DNA from: Tumebacillus avium | Lineage (GTDB): Bacteria > Bacillota > Bacilli > Tumebacillales > Tumebacillaceae | Length of the DNA stretch: 64,000 nucleotides | NCBI RefSeq assembly: GCF_002162355.1 | Contig: NZ_CP021434.1 | Span: 1,024,501 to 1,088,500 of the forward strand | Reading direction: 5' to 3' | Part shown: positions 60,101-64,000 of the stretch, one piece after another | How the letters are laid out: each line of letters begins with the position of its first letter | How positions within the stretch are numbered: position 1 is the stretch's first letter | Notes under the pieces: model-generated | Told to the model about the DNA's origin: nothing | Database searches by the model: none | What the model saw: the letters and a program-made list of their open reading frames with translations, nothing else | Translations under genes and position numbers: made by a program

Positions 60101-60757
60101 ACGATTGAGCGAATAGGTCATCGTCTCATTGCTCGCCACGATCGCCAGCGGGTTGAGACCCGGCTTCAGCGCGAGGTCTGAAACGATATACGCATCCTCG
60201 CCCGCCGAGTACGCGATGACGCCGTTGACGGTCACGCGGTCGGAGTTCGGAGCTTTCAGCAGAAGAACTGCATCAGGAGACGTGACGATCTGCGGCTGTC
60301 CCGCTTCGAGCACGCGTCCGTCGACAAGCTTGATGTCATAGAGTACAGGTACATTCGAGAAGTAGACATAGCAGACGCCGGGAACTTGGTTGCCGCTCGG
60401 GTTGGTCCCGTAGACGGTGATCTTGTTCAACCCTTGGAACAGCTGGACGTTCATAAACTTGAACGTGTTGCCGTTCTCGATGATCGGGTTGACGCCCGTT
60501 CCCCGTGAAATTTGCACAGATTGCCCATTGACGATCTGTTCGACCTGATAAGAGATCGAATTGGACGATACGCCGTTGAACGAGCCGACCAGTTGCACCA
60601 CATCGGTGTTGACCTGCGTCGGATCTGCCATGTTCGACGAGAAGTTGGTGAAGCGGAAGTATTGCGCATCCGCGTTCGCCACGCCAAACGGCAACAGCGT
60701 GATGACCATTGCCAGAATCATAAACAAACTGAGCAACTTGTGTTGCAATGGTTTCAC
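57101..60757 (-). CDS. Large S-layer-homology (SLH) surface protein
   Basis: A 1218-residue secreted protein: signal peptide (LFMILAMVITLLPFGVANAD), a long beta-rich region of Ig-like repeats (about 30-800), and three C-terminal SLH motifs (DNITRGEFATMMVKMLDL, NQSLTREQAAVMIARAMNL, FLNRADAAIITEKVMRKM). SLH domains bind pyruvylated wall polysaccharide, made with CsaB encoded at 40052. The start is GTG at 60757, with GGGAGG 8 bases upstream. It may be the S-layer protein itself or a large surface enzyme; no catalytic motif is visible. Confidence 0.9.
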   Translation of the reverse strand: MKPLQHKLLSLFMILAMVITLLPFGVANADAQYFRFTNFSSNMADPTQVNTDVVQLVGSFNGVSSNSISYQVEQIVNGQSVQISRGTGVNPIIENGNTFKFMNVQLFQGLNKITVYGTNPSGNQVPGVCYVYFSNVPVLYDIKLVDGRVLEAGQPQIVTSPDAVLLLKAPNSDRVTVNGVIAYSAGEDAYIVSDLALKPGLNPLAIVASNETMTYSLNRQLVYFNGFPTAYNNRIENSGGTPNPVVLDNSPTVGPNSGGTLNGRISGQLIFATDNTTPPDPAITLELYDGSNPIPITFATTVTRETTTAGHTVFSYTSTTDANITMNGPWRLLVRGTYGTQNASYPVAFNYRNANTAYISALNQIYNVVETPTEVTYDSSTVFADNTTIFELPIWLEAQIENTFDIADVTLSSTQNGVTVPAAVFNYSKKLTDDGDVAFKINNLPAGEQVLTVTVTSAGGTETQTVRVNYVPAPFIQLNNLYNGKVFNTNGTYPADENDPRKFTTLKGRLVNFNNTGSDPDQSSVQVKINGRSVRLIDHLAPATTIDAQGNFTFVVPSDMLLVNGPNLITVSGVANGVPVTTTYTVYLFSEQVPVITDIKPVPHDPLSPLVNDPNLKFQNTGALQYVTNEKEADILFTVTNVDEVVVTVDGSQLITAENDSSGTLISDDDRVLHIDSYDPLERRYTLRLIKHLLPSSGLRSITIQANLESASVASTLAITRELSPFIILSPKLPNERVVNQNFLNIAIQAEGADSVLIGKVAMQKEADDIFRYELRNMKAGINKVKFTVMRGTQKLDGEFEVNYAASNTIGGQFKTTIPKAGSVKVFNSDLILSLPKNTFLRQVNNTPGQDARTVDLFDSQNILFGIADRTDGRTLKKYNDDGDIRDISPMDIAADLLSVPSHFGYASKLFWVDAGYFDAVTPSQWSTVHGQHPYNVGYEFYTRTANKWMEPSQRGNITLKYNEDIRNVTAPKLSIWRFYNNTWKNLGGVVDTGKKTVTASFDGFGYYAVFYDAYSFNDVIGHSYARNHLETMFAKGVMLPKNNNEFGVYDNITRGEFATMMVKMLDLPLSYDPLNPTFNDVPKEYIAGSLYDYRYIETAVKRGMIRGVGPRLFAPNQSLTREQAAVMIARAMNLKVNPDTNKEIPNLQKLFTDAGTVDYYAVSSITAVAKEGIIVGIENKLTGSQKKKTYRFDPHAFLNRADAAIITEKVMRKMKRL

Positions 60758-60931
60758 CCTTATTTCCTCCCTTGCACGATTTTTCATGTGATAACAGATT
60801 TCGACAAGATCAGGGAGACTCCTGCCTAAAAGGCCTAGTTCCTTCTTACCAAATCTAGGTGCTTTCTCTCTTTATGTCGGTCAAAACTCAAATTACTTTA
60901 TAGTAGATTACTGGAAAAACAGGAAGGGTAT

Positions 60932-60959
60932 AAAAAAAGACCACCGTTTCCGATGGCCT
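60932..60959 (-). terminator. Terminator of the 144-residue membrane protein gene
   Basis: GGCCATC-GGAAAC-GGTGGTC stem with T7 on the minus strand. Confidence 0.85.
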
Positions 60960-61393
60960 TAGGCAAATCTCCTCTGAACGAACTCCGAGAAGTCGTTGTA
61001 GAATTCGTCATGCAGATTCTCTGTCTCTTCTATATCAAATGACTTGCTCGTCTGCGCTTCCATCACTCTTACGATAACTTCCCCGTGCAGGCTGGGTATC
61101 GATTTAAGCGACCACCAAGCTCCTACAAAAGGGGCCGCGATCAATACGATCAAGTAGGCGAAAAAGTTTAGCTCATTGCGAATTTCCTTTCGAAACAGAA
61201 CAATCGTGATCGCTGTAAGCGGGGCCACTACTAAATAGAGAAGGTGCAAGGTGAAGTCGCAGAAGGCAAAAGCGTAGAGAATCGGATTCCGAATGCGCAT
61301 CGTGACCAGCCCAATGATCAATCCAAGGTACATCACGACAATCAGCATGATCAACACAATCCGTAATCCCATTACATACTCCATCCTTACCAC
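60959..61393 (-). CDS. Small membrane protein, unknown
   Basis: A 144-residue protein with about three membrane helices (VLIMLIVVMYLGLIIGLV, LYLVVAPLTAITIVLF, FFAYLIVLIAAPFVGAWW) and an acidic C-terminal tail (SFDIEETENLHDEFYNDFSE). Not recognised. It starts 5 bases after the end of a frameshifted membrane-protein gene; the two are probably one operon. Start may be internal (MGLRIVL). Confidence 0.65.
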   Translation of the reverse strand: MVRMEYVMGLRIVLIMLIVVMYLGLIIGLVTMRIRNPILYAFAFCDFTLHLLYLVVAPLTAITIVLFRKEIRNELNFFAYLIVLIAAPFVGAWWSLKSIPSLHGEVIVRVMEAQTSKSFDIEETENLHDEFYNDFSEFVQRRFA

Positions 61394-61398
61394 CTCCG

Positions 61399-61909
61399 TT
61401 ATCCTGTTACCCCGTTTTGCTTATTCTCATAATAATCGCCCACGAAAGTCTTAATCCAAGAGCCAATGCGCTCGAGAATACACAGCGCGGGATACCCAAT
61501 CATACAGATGACGAAACACAACCGGCCAATTTGAAATTGCAAAGGAGTTTCCGGAAAAAAACTGAATGACCGATGCATCCGCGTAAAGCAAATCTGCGAA
61601 GTGGACCATGCCAACAAGATTTAGCACAAGGAAGATAAAGCTGTAGAGGACCATTAGAGCGTAGTACCCAGAGATAACAACTTTTCCTTCTTTTTTGGCA
61701 TTATGAAAGAAAGAGACATAGTCATAGGTCATACAAAGTGTGTAGATGGCTGTTGCTCGAAAGAAATCTACCGAAGTGCCCGGTTTGGGCATCAGAAATA
61801 GCCACCCAAACAAAACAATCAAGATCCTTACCAGACCCAAAACACTCTTCCTTCCGTTGGCTAGCATTCGATTGCCATATATTGTTGTCTTTATAGTATC
61901 ATACTTCAT
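61399..61909 (-). pseudogene. Membrane protein gene broken by a frameshift in a T7 run
   Basis: The first frame (61909 leftward) codes several membrane helices (LGLVRILIVLFGWLFL, YYALMVLYSFIFLVLNLVGM) and reaches ASVIQFFSGN. The last helix (FVICMIGYPALCILERIGSW) and tail lie in another frame. One T fewer in the T7 run at about 61554-61560 would join them as VIQFFPETPLQFQIG. This is either a real inactivation or a homopolymer sequencing error. Family not recognised. Confidence 0.65.
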
Positions 61910-61990
61910 TTTCTTTGTAACCCGCTACGCGGAAACCAACTCCATCTGTGCAATCCCCCTTACTTGTAGCACCGCTAAAAGATAACCGAG

Positions 61991-62168
61991 ATGAGGAGGA
62001 TTAACAGAAACATCAGTAAAACTCACGTCACCATCTACAAGAGCATCACCTTGACTTGGGCACCGGTGCAAGAACACCCCGACCCTCACGGCGGGCAAGA
62101 CCTACTACATCAAAGTCGTTGGCTACAACAACGGCAGCGTCCATACCCGTCTGGCAGTGACCCTGTAA
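61991..62168 (+). pseudogene. Fibronectin-type-III-like fragment
   Basis: One frame gives VTIYKSITLTWAPV, and a shifted frame continues TPTLTAGKTYYIKVVGYNNG and SVHTRLAVTL then TAA. Together these look like the end of an FnIII domain of a secreted protein, with one frameshift near 62072. No upstream part is present. Probably a remnant of a larger gene. Confidence 0.55.
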
Positions 62169-62181
62169 AAAAGTGAACATG

Positions 62182-62221
62182 AAAATGCCCCGCCAAGACT
62201 TCCTCTTGACGGGGCATTTTT
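62182..62221. terminator. Bidirectional terminator
   Basis: AAAATGCCCCG/CGGGGCATTTT stem, with U-runs possible on both strands, between the FnIII remnant and the Panacea operon. Confidence 0.88.
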
Positions 62222-62413
62222 ATGATTCGGGTGTCACTTGATGGAGCGGGTCAAGCCAGACGAGTTCAAACACGTCTGCCTGACGATACCCCCACAAGCG
62301 CCCGGCTATGCTAACTTTGATGTGATACAGGTGATCTTTGCTTAGTCTCTCAGGAATCCGATACTCCATTGATCCCTGTGGTACCCGATCCCGTCCCAAA
62401 CCTTTTTGCCCAT
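62220..62413 (-). pseudogene. Candidate small partner (toxin?) of the Panacea protein, frame interrupted
   Basis: An intact 49-codon ORF (ATG at 62369) reads MEYRIPERLSKDHLYHIKVS then GRLWGYRQADVFELVWLDP. The WGYRQ...ELVWLDPLHQV end recalls small RelE-like or Panacea-partner proteins, but I cannot name a family. A better start, ATG at 62413 with GAGG, lies directly after the Panacea stop codon, in another frame. One extra A in the A5 run (62403-62407) would fuse them into a 64-residue protein, MGKKGLGRDRVPQGSMEYRI and on. Inactivation or a homopolymer error are both possible. Confidence 0.5.
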
Positions 62414-62860
62414 TTATTCCTCGGCGAGTTGGGAGTAGTACTGCACCATCGCTTCTACCGAGATGACCTCATTTGATCCCGTTTGAAGCCATGGGTCCTC
62501 CTGATGCGTCAGGTTTTCCAAGCGTTTAGCCGTAAAGTCCCCATAAGCTTCCCATACTTCCCCCAAAGTCTCCAACTGCTGCATCGTAAACAATTCGGCT
62601 GGGTTAAAATCTTCTAAATCAGAAGGGTCGATCGGCTGCCATTTATAATCACGGTACTTGTCAAACAGCGCGTAATTCGCCGGACCATGATCCCAATGCT
62701 CAAACTCTTCTTCGAATAAACGCTCACTTTGATTCCAAGTTGCATACCAGGCCTGTGCGTAATAACAGAGCTTTTGAAGTTTTAACGGGGTGATGTTGTC
62801 ACCAGCTTCATAATCCACACGTGATCGAAAATAATCTGCCACATCAAAGATCGTTGCCAT
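62414..62860 (-). CDS. Panacea/SocA-type antitoxin (DUF4065)
   Basis: A 148-residue Panacea domain (TIFDVADYFRSR, ITPLKLQKLCYYAQAWY, FEHWDHGPANYALFDKY). Panacea proteins neutralise many unrelated toxins and can act as proteolytic adaptors. The start at 62860 has GGGGG 7 bases upstream. The next reading frame begins immediately after its stop codon, as expected for a toxin-antitoxin pair. Confidence 0.85.
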   Translation of the reverse strand: MATIFDVADYFRSRVDYEAGDNITPLKLQKLCYYAQAWYATWNQSERLFEEEFEHWDHGPANYALFDKYRDYKWQPIDPSDLEDFNPAELFTMQQLETLGEVWEAYGDFTAKRLENLTHQEDPWLQTGSNEVISVEAMVQYYSQLAEE

Positions 62861-63004
62861 GCATCTGCCCCCTTTTGACCATATTATAGCATAGCCAAAA
62901 CAGGAACGCACGTTCCCACATGGCGAGCCATATCAAATTTATTAGACGTGGCTTCACTTTCTACCTTCTCCAACGGCTCTATAGAAAAGGAGGAGATTAG
63001 ACAG

Positions 63005-64000
63005 ATGTCCTATACGCCCAAGACCAACTGGCAGTACGACGAAGTGCTGTCCGAAAAAGACATGAACCGCATCGAAGGCGGCATTGGTGCCAGCCAAGAG
63101 CAGCTCGACGCCCATCTCGCTGATCGCAACAACCCGCACGGCGTCACAGCCGACCAGATCGGAGCCGAGACGCCTTCCGGTGCCCAAGCCAAAGTGGACG
63201 CGCATGCCAATGCCACAACAACTGCACACATGGCAAGCGCCATTGCCTTGGATGACGCCGGAAACAACTTCACCGCCACCGATTTGGAAGGGGCGATGGT
63301 TGAGCTTTTCGGCTCTGTAAGTAATGGGAAAAGCCTCGTCGCGACCGCCATTACTGGTAAAGGGGGCACGGTAGCAGGGACTGCCCCATACAGCTTTCAA
63401 CAGCTGACCGACGGAGTGAACAGCATCAAAACCGGGTACGCGCCGGGCGAAAACATCCCACTGACCGCCCTCGGGTCGAAGGTGCTGATGGACAAGCGTT
63501 TCGACATCCCCGGTCTGCACCATGTCCGCATGATGAACGAAGACCGCATCCATACCATCAACGGAACAAACCTTTACTCGGTCGATCAAAACGGCAATTT
63601 GCTTTGGTCCAATGCGTATGTGTCAAGTGATGTCGTTGATTTCGACGTTGACGCTGTCACGGGCGACACGTGGGTCGCTAACAGCCCAAACAGCATTAAG
63701 CACTTCACAAACACCGGCGTCCTTCAAACCGGTTATTACATGTCAAGCGTGACCGCTATCCGGGCACATAACAGTATTCAATACTGGGGCGGAACAGACG
63801 GCTTCATTCGAAAAACGGGACCTACTCCCTCGAACGCCATCTGGAGTTTCAACGATGCCAGCCAACCGATCCGTTCCGTCGATATCGACGCCCAGGAATC
63901 GGTCTATTACAGCTTCAACAACACTGCCGCAGGCAATGTGAAAAAACGAGATAAAAACGGGGCCTTGATCTGGAGCAGCGAAGCGATCAGCAGCCCCCTC
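63005..64000 (+). CDS. Phage-tail-like protein with beta-propeller-type repeats, 3' truncated by window
   Basis: At least 332 codons from ATG 63005 (GGAGGAG upstream) with no stop before the edge. The N-terminus (MSYTPKTNWQYDEVLSEKDM, RIEGG) and HLADRNNPHGVTADQIGAE resemble tail-fibre or collar proteins. From about residue 165, repeats such as LYSVDQNGNLLWS and KRDKNGALIWSSE suggest a PQQ/WD-like propeller. It may mark a prophage or tailocin edge, or a domesticated fibre protein. Confidence 0.75.
   Translation, partial: MSYTPKTNWQYDEVLSEKDMNRIEGGIGASQEQLDAHLADRNNPHGVTADQIGAETPSGAQAKVDAHANATTTAHMASAIALDDAGNNFTATDLEGAMVELFGSVSNGKSLVATAITGKGGTVAGTAPYSFQQLTDGVNSIKTGYAPGENIPLTALGSKVLMDKRFDIPGLHHVRMMNEDRIHTINGTNLYSVDQNGNLLWSNAYVSSDVVDFDVDAVTGDTWVANSPNSIKHFTNTGVLQTGYYMSSVTAIRAHNSIQYWGGTDGFIRKTGPTPSNAIWSFNDASQPIRSVDIDAQESVYYSFNNTAAGNVKKRDKNGALIWSSEAISSPL

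Overview
The window looks like a chromosomal segment of a motile, endospore-forming, S-layered member of the Bacilli. GC content is moderately high. Flagellin, FlgM, CsrA and FliW genes, a germinant-receptor operon, an alpha/beta small acid-soluble spore protein, a Spo0E-like phosphatase, DegS/DegU, PhoP/PhoR and an SLH-domain surface protein are all present. A Tumebacillus/Alicyclobacillaceae-type organism fits best; this is inference, because no 16S or other marker lies in the window.

Layout. (1) 1-12.6 kb, minus strand: a flagellar late-gene block, read from high to low coordinates: degV, comFC, a three-gene dehydratase-reductase-ketosynthase module, yvyF, flgM, flgN, flgK, flgL, yviE, fliW, csrA, three near-identical flagellin genes, and the start of fliD. 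comFA and comFB are missing and the fatty-acid-like module sits in their place. (2) 12.7-22.5 kb, minus strand: the phosphate block pstS-pstC-pstA-pstB-phoU-recD2-phoP-phoR, then a split DUF4287/DUF5655 gene. (3) 22.5-26.5 kb: a gerA-B-C germinant-receptor operon with a fourth, 59-residue membrane protein. (4) 26.6-31.6 kb: a GGDEF-EAL protein, a c-di-GMP-I riboswitch with no obvious protein target, a glycosyltransferase-like gene and degS-degU. (5) 32-45 kb: an XRE-TPR regulator, a YitT-type membrane protein, metK, a spore protein and cell-envelope genes (two LCP proteins, TagA-type glycosyltransferase, csaB), then two secreted stalk-domain proteins; the DDGGTT-repeat protein is preceded by a second c-di-GMP-I riboswitch. 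(6) 45-50.4 kb: a polyprenyl-phospho-arabinose-type cluster (GT39-like transferase, DPPR-synthase-like UbiA protein, DprE1, DprE2, flippase). (7) 50.6-53.8 kb: an XRE-TPR regulator overlapping a secreted pro-peptide gene, next to a CPBP-family membrane protease. (8) 53.9-60.8 kb: a second GT39-like protein, a 20-copy 9-bp minisatellite, an S41 protease and the large SLH protein. (9) 61-64 kb: a patchy accessory end with frameshifted genes, a Panacea antitoxin with a small damaged partner, and the start of a phage-tail-like protein.

Connections. CsrA and FliW probably control flagellin translation: all three flagellin leaders carry the same hairpin with an ACGGAU loop plus a GGA-containing Shine-Dalgarno site. 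c-di-GMP appears to be both metabolised (GGDEF-EAL) and sensed (two riboswitches). CsaB, the LCP proteins and the TagA-type enzyme fit assembly and pyruvylation of the wall polymer that would hold the SLH protein. The most original-looking items are the regulator/pro-peptide pair, the DprE1/DprE2/UbiA cluster outside Actinobacteria, the orphan c-di-GMP riboswitch, and the ApeP-ApeQ-ApeR-like module inside the flagellar locus.
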